From the NCBI RefSeq assembly GCF_000152265.2, contig NC_021592.1, positions 1,364,001-1,428,000 on the forward strand: a stretch of 64,000 nt of DNA, given 5' to 3'. The notes under the pieces are model-generated. The model was given only the letters and a program-made list of their open reading frames with translations. It ran no database searches and was not told the DNA's origin. A program made the position numbers and the translations under genes. Shown piece after piece: positions 1-8,154 of this stretch; the first letter of the stretch is position 1, and every line of letters starts with the position of its first letter. The DNA comes from Ferroplasma acidarmanus Fer1. Its GTDB lineage: Archaea > Thermoplasmatota > Thermoplasmata > Thermoplasmatales > Thermoplasmataceae.

Positions 1-66
1 CGATTAGGACTATTAGGACGATTATTATGGAAGGTGCCCTCTTTTTTTTCATTATTTTCTTTCTCT

Positions 67-1875
67 TCATTTTTTTTTATGTGGAGTTCCCCGTTGTTCG
101 TCCTGTTCGTCCTGTTCGTCCACGATTGCTTGCTGAGCCTTAAAAATACTGGATAAAATTGCTTTCATGTATTCTGGGTCATATCTGGATTTCAATTCAT
201 TGAGCTTTTTGTCATCTGGAATCCTAACAACGGATATTTTCTTCTTGTACGTTTCCATCCGGTCCTGTGTTTTGCGTGTGAATTCTACCCTTGGCCTGTC
301 TGTCTTGATGCCCAGTGCTGACAGGATTCTCCCTGCTCTCTGTTTATAGTTCTCTCCAATATCCTCATAGATTGAAGTAAGATATATCCCCGTATGTGCT
401 TTCCCATTTATTGTATATTCGCACTGATCCTCGCCTGAATCAATCTTGCTGAGGACTGTTTCAGCTATAATGCCGTTGGGAGTCCCCCTCGCAACCTCAA
501 CATTTCTTATGATCTGATCTTCCAGAACCTTCGTGATTTCGGGTTTGATTTCCGGAATTATCTCGATTAGATCTTCGAAAAATGATATAACTTCGAAAAG
601 CCGGGGCTCTGTCTTGTCTTCATATTTCTTAAGGAATTCACTTGGCTGCACATTATTTATTTTATCGTGCCAGTTTATACGGAATTGCAGCAACTTGCTT
701 CTGAGTTCCCGGGCCTTTGCTATGTATGCCTCGTATATTTTCCCTTTGATTTTGCGTGGTATGTCCTCACGGTTCAATGGATAATCCATGTTGATCTGCA
801 AGCTTTTTGATTCTATTGCATCGTCCTTGAATGGCTCTCTTCCTGCAAGTAACATAGGGCCGTAGATAGAGTAACCAATGATGGAGCTGAACCCCGACTG
901 TATCTCGGTGCTTGCGTTGAGCACTATAGAATTTCTGTTGTATTTCGCGTTGATTATTGCTGAAGTTTCCTGGTCCATCTGTCCCTTCTCATCAACAAAC
1001 AATATTACTTTGTAGAGTTCGGAAACACGCTTCAAAGGCGCTGACTTAATATCTATGGCATAAAAGCCGTATGGGGTTAACTCACACAGGACAGTCAGCA
1101 GGCGGGATTTCCCTTTGCCGTATGGGGCAATCATGTGCACGAACGGGAAGGAGGAATCCTTGAGAGCATCAAAAAGGATAGCTTTGAGCGTGTAAAGGGA
1201 GAGAACAATCTCGTCATCTGGCCTTAGTTCTACGTAAGTGTGAATGAACCCTCTTATCTCATTGAAGAGCCCGTATTCCGAATCGTATCTTTGGGGTTTT
1301 CCTGGAAATTTGACTGGTTCTGTTTCCTCTTCCTGAAGTATTCTATCCTTTTTTGTTTGAGCTATCTGCGGAGCCGGCACTACAGTGTACTCCTTTTCAG
1401 GATCTTCAGGATCCGGAACCTCAACACTATCCACAACCTCGAAGGAACTATATCTATACTTCAGGAACCTGAACTGCCCATCGTCTGAAAACTCGGCATA
1501 ATGGAAACCGTCAAGGTTAAAGCGTGTTTTATAAATGGCACTCATGTTTTCCTGTTTTTCCTTATCACTTTTCTTGCTTGGTGTGAAGTTGATAACCTCA
1601 AGATAGAGGTTCGCACCCAGTTGTGCCTTGTATTTCCTTAGAATAGTTTTCGCGGTTTTCAATTCTTCATAGGTCAAGGTCTCTTTGTTGGCTAGTGCAT
1701 GCCCCAGTTCCGTGTCGATTTTGTTGAAGCCCTTTCCGTTTTCCTCGAAAGCGTGATCCGTATCCATGCCCGCAAGAAGCTTTAAGCCCCTCGCAATAGG
1801 ATTTTCCCTCATTTCACCTTCTTTGAATTTCCTTTTGGCATCCTCTGCTGTATCTTTGTTATCTTTGCTTGCCAT
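67..1875 (-). CDS. Helicase-like P-loop ATPase of replicative element
   Basis: A 602-aa protein with a P-loop (APYGKGKS, about residues 249-257) and a Walker B stretch (ILFVDE, about 291-296). The pattern resembles DNA helicase/ATPase subunits that accompany element-encoded primases, probably acting as the replicative helicase. The N-terminal 200 residues show no recognised motif and the C-terminus is charged. The tail contains a DEQ repeat (EQDEQDEQ) encoded by three 9-bp tandem units at 96-122. It starts two bases after the prim-pol stop, so the two are co-transcribed and perhaps form a split version of the single-chain primase-helicase at 26809-29751. Exact helicase superfamily is unsure. 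Confidence 0.6.
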   Translation of the reverse strand: MASKDNKDTAEDAKRKFKEGEMRENPIARGLKLLAGMDTDHAFEENGKGFNKIDTELGHALANKETLTYEELKTAKTILRKYKAQLGANLYLEVINFTPSKKSDKEKQENMSAIYKTRFNLDGFHYAEFSDDGQFRFLKYRYSSFEVVDSVEVPDPEDPEKEYTVVPAPQIAQTKKDRILQEEETEPVKFPGKPQRYDSEYGLFNEIRGFIHTYVELRPDDEIVLSLYTLKAILFDALKDSSFPFVHMIAPYGKGKSRLLTVLCELTPYGFYAIDIKSAPLKRVSELYKVILFVDEKGQMDQETSAIINAKYNRNSIVLNASTEIQSGFSSIIGYSIYGPMLLAGREPFKDDAIESKSLQINMDYPLNREDIPRKIKGKIYEAYIAKARELRSKLLQFRINWHDKINNVQPSEFLKKYEDKTEPRLFEVISFFEDLIEIIPEIKPEITKVLEDQIIRNVEVARGTPNGIIAETVLSKIDSGEDQCEYTINGKAHTGIYLTSIYEDIGENYKQRAGRILSALGIKTDRPRVEFTRKTQDRMETYKKKISVVRIPDDKKLNELKSRYDPEYMKAILSSIFKAQQAIVDEQDEQDEQRGTPHKKK

Positions 1876-1876
1876 T

Positions 1877-2851
1877 TTATGCAGTCCCTAAGGCTTTTGC
1901 AAGTTTTTCATAGCTTAACGCGTATCTGTTATGGGCTGCAGCTATCACTTGCCAAAACAAATCTCCCTTTATCTTTCCAGGAACCGATTCCTCGCATCCA
2001 AAAACCCCCGTGGAAACGGCTATCCACTGAAGAGGCCCTCCGCCTGTGCCATGCCGGAAACAATACCATTCGTTTAACTCGAAATCAACAACAAAATTAT
2101 TTCCAGTTGCGCTTCCATGTATTGGATGTGGCCCCTGATATTTTGATCCACTTTGCTTAAAACCGGAAACATTAATCAGGTCTTTCATTGTAAGGGAATA
2201 GGGGTTTAACGGCTGTTTATATTCCGGTTTTGAATCGTTTTTTGACAGCTTTTCTTTGCCTTTGATATAAGGTTTGAATACCTCTAACAATTCAGATTTG
2301 GTTACAACGACAGGGGGGACTAAATGTAAATATATACTTCCGTATATGTTGCCATTCGGGTGTATAGAACCCGGCCCAAGATTCTGGCCACCTTTCCCCC
2401 TTATATAAGCCCCATCTATTAACGGAATATTGCCTACCGGTTCATCCTTGATTAAAAATAGATCACAAAAATGCCCTGGTGTTCCAGTATTAAATCTTGC
2501 AGTGTCCCCCAGAGATAGTGCCGCATTTCTTATTTTTTCATTGTCCTCGTCAATTCCAATAGACATGCCTGCCGGGTGCATCAACCCCCAGTTGCCTCCT
2601 TTTAGAAGATAGTTATGTATCTTTTCGGATGACGCCGGATAATTACAGGAACTCTGCCAGGCGTGTTCAAATGGAATTTTATCATGTGGCGATACAAGTA
2701 TGGCCCTTATTCTTGGATAAGCCGTTAAAAAGTTTATTGCCTCTCTGGCAATTTCAATCCTTTCAGAGGTAGAAATGTTTTTACCCTCGTTCTCATTATT
2801 CTTATTAGTAATAATGGAACTGCCTTTATAACTAGCAGTAAAATTTTTCAT
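1877..2851 (-). CDS. Prim-pol primase/polymerase of integrated element
   Basis: A 324-aa protein with the bifunctional primase-polymerase (prim-pol) pattern: an acidic IDEDN motif near residue 100, a GxxGHF-like stretch near 126 and GPGSIHP near 160. These correspond to metal- and nucleotide-binding elements of the family. The C-terminal part has HPIH (about 242-245) and CFRH (about 264-267), arranged like a CHC2 primase zinc finger with His replacing some Cys. I chose ATG at 2851 because it overlaps the upstream stop as ATGA and has GGAGGT nine bases upstream; an in-frame ATG at 2887 would overlap the upstream gene more. It probably makes primers for the element. Followed directly by the helicase-like gene. 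Confidence 0.72.
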   Translation of the reverse strand: MKNFTASYKGSSIITNKNNENEGKNISTSERIEIAREAINFLTAYPRIRAILVSPHDKIPFEHAWQSSCNYPASSEKIHNYLLKGGNWGLMHPAGMSIGIDEDNEKIRNAALSLGDTARFNTGTPGHFCDLFLIKDEPVGNIPLIDGAYIRGKGGQNLGPGSIHPNGNIYGSIYLHLVPPVVVTKSELLEVFKPYIKGKEKLSKNDSKPEYKQPLNPYSLTMKDLINVSGFKQSGSKYQGPHPIHGSATGNNFVVDFELNEWYCFRHGTGGGPLQWIAVSTGVFGCEESVPGKIKGDLFWQVIAAAHNRYALSYEKLAKALGTA

Positions 2852-3012
2852 TTCTGAGTGACCTCCATTGCTAAGAGTTTGTCCCATGTCCCCAGCTTAG
2901 ATATTAACTCAGTACTATCCATAGTGTCGGGTTTTGACAGAATCAGCGATTTTACAGGTTCTGGGAGTTTGAGGGCTTTGTACTTCAATTGTACAATGGA
3001 CACTTGGGTCAT
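2848..3012 (-). CDS. 54-aa hypothetical protein upstream of prim-pol
   Basis: A 54-residue reading frame beginning MTQVSIVQLKYK and ending AMEVTQK. It has a GGGGGAG ribosome-binding-like stretch just upstream and its stop overlaps the prim-pol start as ATGA, arguing that it is translated and coupled. No domain is recognised. The same position in the second element (26529-26812) is taken by two tiny genes, so small proteins just before the primase recur. Function unknown; a replication accessory or copy-control role would be inference only. Confidence 0.5.
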   Translation of the reverse strand: MTQVSIVQLKYKALKLPEPVKSLILSKPDTMDSTELISKLGTWDKLLAMEVTQK

Positions 3013-3058
3013 TTGGACTCCCCCAGCTCTATTGTGATACCTGCTAATATCGGTGATT

Positions 3059-3211
3059 TCATTTTTTATCGCCTTCCAACTTTTCCAGCTCTTTCATGGA
3101 TGCAATCCGTGCAAAGTCCGAGACAGAATTATATGCCTCATTCTTTGCTACAAATTTCTGGATCTCATCGAATAATGACGCGGGAATTTTAATGTCTTTC
3201 CAGACTTTCAT
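3059..3211 (-). CDS. RHH (CopG/Arc-like) regulator, 50 aa
   Basis: A 50-residue protein with the one-strand, two-helix pattern of ribbon-helix-helix DNA-binding proteins: the strand VWKDIKIPASLFDEI, then a helix with NSVSDFARIAS. It is likely a repressor or copy-number regulator binding as a dimer. It is divergent from a second RHH gene (3319-3486) whose strand is similar (VKIPEELF). Palindromic sites lie between them, suggesting autoregulation and cross-regulation. It heads the leftward operon with the 54-aa gene, prim-pol and ATPase. Confidence 0.6.
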   Translation of the reverse strand: MKVWKDIKIPASLFDEIQKFVAKNEAYNSVSDFARIASMKELEKLEGDKK

Positions 3212-3228
3212 ATTCTGCACCTCTTGTT

Positions 3229-3284
3229 AGACATATATGTCTAAATACTTTTTTGATTATAAATATTTCGCCATATATGTCTAA
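3229..3284. promoter_or_regulatory. Twin palindromic operators between divergent RHH genes
   Basis: AGACATATATGTCT at 3229-3242 is a perfect 14-bp palindrome. CATATATGTCTAA occurs at 3232-3244 and again at 3272-3284, exactly 40 bp apart, about four helical turns. A further half-site AGACAT lies at 3311-3316 just before the rightward gene. The position between two divergent RHH genes suggests these are their operators; binding is inferred. Confidence 0.55.
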
Positions 3285-3318
3285 TATCTTTTTTATACTC
3301 TTATAATATGAGACATTC

Positions 3319-3486
3319 ATGGCGAAAACGTATAAAGATGTGAAAATTCCAGAAGAACTGTTTTTTAACATTAAGAATTTTATAGAAAAGTATTCAGAAT
3401 TAGGCTTCAGGTCTGTTTCAGAATTTGTCAATTCTTCCGCACGGAATGAAATGGAACGGATTGAAGACAGAAAACGTGACGAATAA
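3319..3486 (+). CDS. RHH (CopG/Arc-like) regulator, 55 aa
   Basis: A 55-residue protein starting MAKTYKDVKIPEELFFNIK, with strand-helix-helix character and a second helix RSVSEFVNSSARNEME, typical of the ribbon-helix-helix fold. It is divergent from the RHH gene at 3059-3211 and resembles it in the strand region, so the two may be paralogues that recognise related sites. A long reading frame on the opposite strand here looks like a shadow. Probably a regulator of the element. Confidence 0.6.
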   Translation: MAKTYKDVKIPEELFFNIKNFIEKYSELGFRSVSEFVNSSARNEMERIEDRKRDE

Positions 3487-3746
3487 TTCATTATTCTTCC
3501 CTCCCGGGGCCAGTAACCGATAAAGAGAAGCTGGTAGGAAGAATAATACAGAAATCCCCATCCGTGCAGATGTTGACTATTAATGAGTTCATAGAAAGGG
3601 CAATTTTCTTTAAATACTATTTCATGTTAAAATAAAGGACTTGATTATGTTAATAATGGAATACGGACAGACCCATTTATAAACATAAGAGATATACAAC
3701 AAAAAGTTTTTGTGATTTTTAACAGGAGCACTAAATCAGAATATAA
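3487..3746. other. Gene-poor junction between element and tRNA-Leu
   Basis: No convincing gene. One frame stays open from about 3480 to 3633 and encodes an RHH-like tail (LTINEFIERAIFF). Its only ATG is internal, at 3570, giving a 21-residue peptide. It may be a decayed gene fragment left at the element border. The junction presumably includes the att site at the tRNA 3' end, whose partner copy is outside the window. Confidence 0.3.
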
Positions 3747-3831
3747 TGCGGAGAGTGGGATTTGAACCCACGAATCCCTGCGGAAATGGACCCTGAATCC
3801 ATCGCCTTTGTCCTAGCTCGGCAATCTCCGC
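3747..3831 (-). tRNA. tRNA-Leu (CAG)
   Basis: The minus strand folds as a class II tRNA. The acceptor pair is GCGGAGA/TCTCCGC with discriminator A, the anticodon stem ATGGA/TCCAT encloses loop TTCAGGG (anticodon CAG), there is a long variable arm, and the T stem is GTGGG/CCCAC. No intron and no encoded CCA. Its first 19 bases overlap the 3' end of the alkyltransferase-EndoV gene. An integrated element lies beyond its 3' end. Confidence 0.93.
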
Positions 3832-4727
3832 TTCCTCATAGCCACAGTTTCATTATGGACCATTTTCAGGATAGCTGGATATTTATTTTTTCCTAATAAC
3901 TTTATCTTTTTTATGCTTGATTCGAGGCTTATCATATTACCCGGGCTTACTATGGTATGCTTATTTATTGCATACCCGAGTTTTTCATTATTGTAAACTA
4001 CATATCCCGTATCATCAATTTTTCCCATCAGAAGCGATTTTGCTACCCCAATTGTAGCCCTGCCAAGCACAACACCGGCAAATGTTGCCAATCCACACTT
4101 TCTGGGGTGTAGCAATCCATTGGCATCAATCAACAGCAATGCATCAACATTCACGGAAAGCTTTTCAATAAACGGGCTTTCTCTGTATCCCAGATAACCG
4201 GGTATGTATGGGAAATTAACCTTCATTTCCAGATTTTTTACCATGTATTCACCGGAATCATAGTATACAAGTGCACCGTAACCTGTACGCCCTTCATATG
4301 ATACGTCTATAGCAGCATAATTTTCTTCATCCCGATCTCCGGCAAAATCGGCCATTGAAGCTATTTTTTCCTGCTCCTCCTGTAATTTTGCCAGCGGGTA
4401 ATCTGTTTTAAAATCTGAAAAAAACCGTTCATTAAAATTTTCAACCATTCCATTGGAAATTATAATTCCATCCTTTCTCAAACGCCTGGCTTTTTCTTCT
4501 ACCCCCAAAGCATATTTTCCCATCCTTCTATCGGTGTGTACAACCTTGTAGCATGGTATCCCATCGGGATCTTCATTTATTGACAGCATATATCCAACTG
4601 CCCTTGCCGCCCTGATATCTCCAAGAGCTTTTGCAAGTTCCCCATAGGTCGTTATATAACCTTCAGGTATCTGCTTAACAAGGCCATAGAAATAATCATA
4701 GAGGTTAATATGTGTATAATTCATCAA
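3813..4727 (-). CDS. Fused O6-alkylguanine-DNA alkyltransferase / endonuclease V
   Basis: A 304-aa two-domain DNA repair protein. Residues about 10-95 are an alkyltransferase domain with the active-site Cys in IPCYKVVH (Cys59), which takes the alkyl group from O6-alkylguanine. Residues about 135-300 are endonuclease V, which nicks near deaminated bases such as inosine. It shows AAIDVSY (Asp141), YIPGYLGYRE (about 174-183) and LLIDANGLLHPRKCG (about 198-211). The same fusion is known as a bifunctional enzyme from Ferroplasma acidarmanus. It is odd that the stop codon lies inside tRNA-Leu: the last residues KRRLPS are encoded by the tRNA acceptor and D-arm bases. The active-site motif has PCYK rather than PCHR. 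Confidence 0.93.
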   Translation of the reverse strand: MMNYTHINLYDYFYGLVKQIPEGYITTYGELAKALGDIRAARAVGYMLSINEDPDGIPCYKVVHTDRRMGKYALGVEEKARRLRKDGIIISNGMVENFNERFFSDFKTDYPLAKLQEEQEKIASMADFAGDRDEENYAAIDVSYEGRTGYGALVYYDSGEYMVKNLEMKVNFPYIPGYLGYRESPFIEKLSVNVDALLLIDANGLLHPRKCGLATFAGVVLGRATIGVAKSLLMGKIDDTGYVVYNNEKLGYAINKHTIVSPGNMISLESSIKKIKLLGKNKYPAILKMVHNETVAMRKRRLPS

Positions 4728-4829
4728 AAACTATACGCAATTACCATATATTATTATTCAGAATAATTTTATTCATTTTATGAATCATTTACTCATAAAC
4801 TTTAAATTTTATCATTTAATACACCTCCA

Positions 4830-7568
4830 ATGTTCGAGTCATTCTTTTACAAGGTTGGCAGATATGTCAAGAAAAATAAGAAAAAAGTACTGGTATTCTG
4901 GATAATATTGTTCCTGCTTATGGCATATCCGGCAACCCTTATATTTAGTGATACTTCATATAACCTTACAAATTCCCTGGTCACAAAAAATTCCCAGTCA
5001 AGTAAGGCAAATGATATACTGAGCGCACAATTTAATGGTAGTTCGTCCGATCCATCCATAATTATTGTTTCAAATAATACTCCCATAGATAACCTTACAA
5101 TAAGCAGGGATATGATGGCGTTCCAGCATTCTATGGATTCATATTTAAAAAGCATAAATGTGGGGTATAATAGTACTACAAGTATTTTTACAGTTGAAAA
5201 TAAGACACTAATGGGTTATTCAAATAGTACGTATAAGCTGGAAACTGGTACAAACTTCTTGATAGGATATACATTAACAAATCTATCTAAGAACCATAAC
5301 GTAACCATGGCTGTTGATAATATTACGCAAACCTCTCCCTACAATTCAACCTTTAAAGACTTACTTTTTGAATTAAATTTCACAACTCCTAATGAAATCT
5401 ACGGGTTTGTGGATAACATTTATAATAATATGACATCCTTTGAAAGTCACCCCTCCTACATGGAAAGTTATGTTGTAAGCCTTGTAAATAGTTCCCAGAT
5501 ATATTTAATAAACAACGCAAAACCTTTAGCTAACCCGCTTATACAGATCAACTCACCCTATTACAGTAATTATTTATACTCATTATATAACAATTCAGGT
5601 AAGAATTACAGTGCATTTGTTAGCAATATCATCAACAATACAACATACAACAAATTTCCGGTATTGCCGTCCAGCTATGGCTCATCATCCTTAATGAATC
5701 AGAAAAATTCAACACTGATAATGATATTTTCCTATAAGACCAATATTACAGCTGCACAGCAGTCACACATAGATTCAATCGAAAAGACATATAGCTCCAA
5801 AATATCATCGAGTTCATTTTATCTCGCAGGGTCTACAGTAGCCAATAACCAGCTGGCCAGTGAATCAATACATGGCATGATTGTGGCTTTGATAATAGGA
5901 ATAATTGTTTCAATAATAATTGTAGGATTGTTTTTCAGGTCTCCTGTTACCGCCTTCCTTCCGTTCCTTATATTTGTTTTTTCGGCTGTAATATCCGCTG
6001 GAATTAACGGGTTGCTATATAAATATATTTTCCACACAACCATATCTTTTATAACACCCACTTTGCTTTTAATATTAATTCTAGGTATAGCTTCAGATTA
6101 TTCTGTGTATATTCTATCAAGATTCAGATCAGAATTGAGGGCAAAAAACAAAGATGCAATACCTGAATCTTCAAAATGGGCAGGGCATGCGGTATTCACA
6201 TCAGGTACAACTGTTGCACTTTCATATATTATATTATGGATATCAAATATACCGATATTCAGTGATGCCGGGCTTACCAATGCCATAGCTGCGGTGGTTA
6301 CGATAATTATTGCAAACACACTGTTAATTGCAATACTTGCACAGTGGGGAAAGAAAACTTACTGGCCTGCAAAAATTAAAGAAAACCAGAAACTTCCATT
6401 TGAAAAATCAATGGAAAAAGTTGCACATGTTGCTTTAAATAACAGGAAAAAAATCATAGTAATATTTGTTATAGTGGCACTTGGAGCACTGTTCCTGTAT
6501 TCCACAACACCAACAAACATGGATGTTTTTGAACTGATTCCTGCAAGCAGTGGTGTCCAGGCAACAAGCGTAATTAACAGTTCCCTGGGATATGACCTGT
6601 TTGACCCTGCATACGTAATGGTAAATTTCACATCACCAATTATGACTGTAAATAATACAACCGGGGCTATTACTTTTAATAGTACAGAGTATAATCAAAC
6701 CCTTGCAATGGAGGATAAACTTGCGGCTTCGCCTTATGTCCACAGCATTTCAGGGCCCGGATATCCATATGAAAAGAAGGTCAATTACACGGATCTTGTA
6801 TCTTCACTAGTTTATAGCAGTCAGTATCTAAATCAAACTGCCACATATATAGGGCATAACCACAAATCTGTTGAAATTGTAGTGTACCTTTCAAACGTGG
6901 CCTGGAGCAATCCTTCAACGAACTATGTAAATAAAATGCCCTCAATAGTCAACGGTTCAGGCAACTATACTGCTTATGTTGGCGGAACTACAGAATATCT
7001 GAACAATGCATATTCTTTCACATCCCACTCTTTCAATAATATGGTTCCTTTGCTTGGAATTACAATATTTATCATCCTATTGATACAGCTTGCATCTGCA
7101 TTAACACCTGTAAGGCTCATCCTTATGGTTATGGCTGCTGTTATGCTGGCACTGTCGCTTACATACATTATCTTCTATTACCTGCTTCACCTGCCTGTTA
7201 TTATATTCCTTCCATTATTCGTATTCATCACCCTGTTAGCCGTAGGGCTCGATTATGATATTTTCATGATTACCAAAGTCCAGGAAAACATTTCAAAGGG
7301 AATGAACACAGCAGAGGCTGTTAAGGATTCCATAGTGGAAAATGGCGGTGTCATAATTACACTGGGCTTACTGTTATTTGCAACATTCGGTGCATTATAT
7401 TTCAGTGGATTGGGCATAATAGAAGAAATAGGAGTCGGGCTTGCCCTGGGTGTTCTGATAGATACCTTCGTAAGCTGGATGTTTTTTGTCCCTGCGATTA
7501 TGACAGTAATGGATAAATATAACTGGTGGCCATCAAGGATCGGAAAGGACCTGCCTAAGGAAAAATAA
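4830..7568 (+). CDS. MMPL/RND-superfamily membrane exporter
   Basis: A 912-aa transporter of the MMPL branch of the RND superfamily. It has an N-terminal membrane helix (about 18-38), a large Asn/Ser/Thr-rich external loop, a bundle of five to six helices (about 345-510), a second external loop, and a matching C-terminal bundle (about 735-900). Each half has the RND-type motif with acidic residues inside the helices (GIASDYSVY; GLDYDIFM). Such proteins use the proton gradient to export lipids or hydrophobic compounds, which fits an acidophile with a steep gradient. Many NxS/T sequons lie in the external loops. Substrate unknown. The small gene at 7594 follows closely and may be co-transcribed. 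Confidence 0.85.
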   Translation: MFESFFYKVGRYVKKNKKKVLVFWIILFLLMAYPATLIFSDTSYNLTNSLVTKNSQSSKANDILSAQFNGSSSDPSIIIVSNNTPIDNLTISRDMMAFQHSMDSYLKSINVGYNSTTSIFTVENKTLMGYSNSTYKLETGTNFLIGYTLTNLSKNHNVTMAVDNITQTSPYNSTFKDLLFELNFTTPNEIYGFVDNIYNNMTSFESHPSYMESYVVSLVNSSQIYLINNAKPLANPLIQINSPYYSNYLYSLYNNSGKNYSAFVSNIINNTTYNKFPVLPSSYGSSSLMNQKNSTLIMIFSYKTNITAAQQSHIDSIEKTYSSKISSSSFYLAGSTVANNQLASESIHGMIVALIIGIIVSIIIVGLFFRSPVTAFLPFLIFVFSAVISAGINGLLYKYIFHTTISFITPTLLLILILGIASDYSVYILSRFRSELRAKNKDAIPESSKWAGHAVFTSGTTVALSYIILWISNIPIFSDAGLTNAIAAVVTIIIANTLLIAILAQWGKKTYWPAKIKENQKLPFEKSMEKVAHVALNNRKKIIVIFVIVALGALFLYSTTPTNMDVFELIPASSGVQATSVINSSLGYDLFDPAYVMVNFTSPIMTVNNTTGAITFNSTEYNQTLAMEDKLAASPYVHSISGPGYPYEKKVNYTDLVSSLVYSSQYLNQTATYIGHNHKSVEIVVYLSNVAWSNPSTNYVNKMPSIVNGSGNYTAYVGGTTEYLNNAYSFTSHSFNNMVPLLGITIFIILLIQLASALTPVRLILMVMAAVMLALSLTYIIFYYLLHLPVIIFLPLFVFITLLAVGLDYDIFMITKVQENISKGMNTAEAVKDSIVENGGVIITLGLLLFATFGALYFSGLGIIEEIGVGLALGVLIDTFVSWMFFVPAIMTVMDKYNWWPSRIGKDLPKEK

Positions 7569-7593
7569 TTATACGTTGCGGCACTAAGGTGAT

Positions 7594-7818
7594 ATGAAGA
7601 CATTCCTTAAGGTGATATTCAACAGTGAGGGTACAAAGCCCAGTGAAATAGTAGGTAGATTAAGGTCTCTTGGTTTCTCGCTTATAAAAGGTGAACAGGA
7701 TATGGTTTACGAGTGGCCTGATTCAGCAACAGCCGACGATGCAATATGGTTTGCGGACAAAATACAGGCAACACTGCAGGGCTTTAACGTTTACTTTGAA
7801 ATCGAAACTCTGGATTAA
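7594..7818 (+). CDS. 74-aa conserved-looking hypothetical protein
   Basis: A small soluble protein beginning MKTFLKVIFNSEGTKPSEI. Alternating strands and helices suggest a compact alpha/beta fold. It begins 25 bases after the exporter, with a plausible GGTGAT ribosome-binding stretch upstream, so it may be the second gene of that operon. I do not recognise the family. Confidence 0.6.
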   Translation: MKTFLKVIFNSEGTKPSEIVGRLRSLGFSLIKGEQDMVYEWPDSATADDAIWFADKIQATLQGFNVYFEIETLD

Positions 7819-7833
7819 AAATTCTGCATCTTT

Positions 7834-8115
7834 CTATTTCTTAAACGGGATCCTCCTTATTTCACCACAGTAGGGGCAGCGGACCTGTACCATTTTATTT
7901 TTCAGTTTGATTCCAGGGTTCTTATATGGCGTTTTGCAATGCTTGCAGTAAGAATGTTTTATGGAAGTATTTACCGAAATATTCATTCTCATCCCTATTT
8001 TCTCCATTAATCTTATATATCTTCTTGCCAGTGCAATGTTTTCTGTATTCTCTGCTTCATTGAAAAGTGTCTGCATCCGTTCCTTTGATATGTTTATAAG
8101 TACCCGGTCTTTCAT
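7834..8115 (-). CDS. rnp4: RNase P protein component 4 (Rpp21/Rpr2 family)
   Basis: A 93-aa protein with an N-terminal helical region (IALARRYIRLMEKIGMRM) and a C-terminal zinc ribbon with Cys pairs CKHC and CPYC. This is the arrangement of the Rpp21/Rpr2 subunit of RNase P, which trims the 5' ends of pre-tRNAs with a catalytic RNA. Length is normal for archaeal Rnp4. It converges on the gene at 7594 and is divergent from the phosphatase gene at 8155. Confidence 0.82.
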   Translation of the reverse strand: MKDRVLINISKERMQTLFNEAENTENIALARRYIRLMEKIGMRMNISVNTSIKHSYCKHCKTPYKNPGIKLKNKMVQVRCPYCGEIRRIPFKK

Positions 8116-8154
8116 TTCTATAAATATTTATTAATCTTATAAATATTGCCGTTT

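Larger units (their letters stand above)
1..3746. mobile_element. Partial integrated element abutting tRNA-Leu(CAG)
   Basis: This stretch holds replication and regulatory genes typical of archaeal plasmids or proviruses: a prim-pol, a helicase-like ATPase, two RHH proteins and a 54-aa protein. It lies against the 3' end of a tRNA-Leu gene, the usual archaeal integration target. Its other end and any integrase lie outside the window, so no second att copy can be seen. The element call is an inference from gene content and tRNA position. Bases 1-66 contain a short direct repeat (ATTAGGAC twice) and no gene that I recognise. Confidence 0.6.

Noticed and set aside
3189-3491. A 100-codon minus-strand frame across the RHH gene
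   Set aside because: It is complementary to the RHH gene at 3319-3486 and crosses the operator region; its peptide is Ser/Leu/Phe-rich and has no motif.
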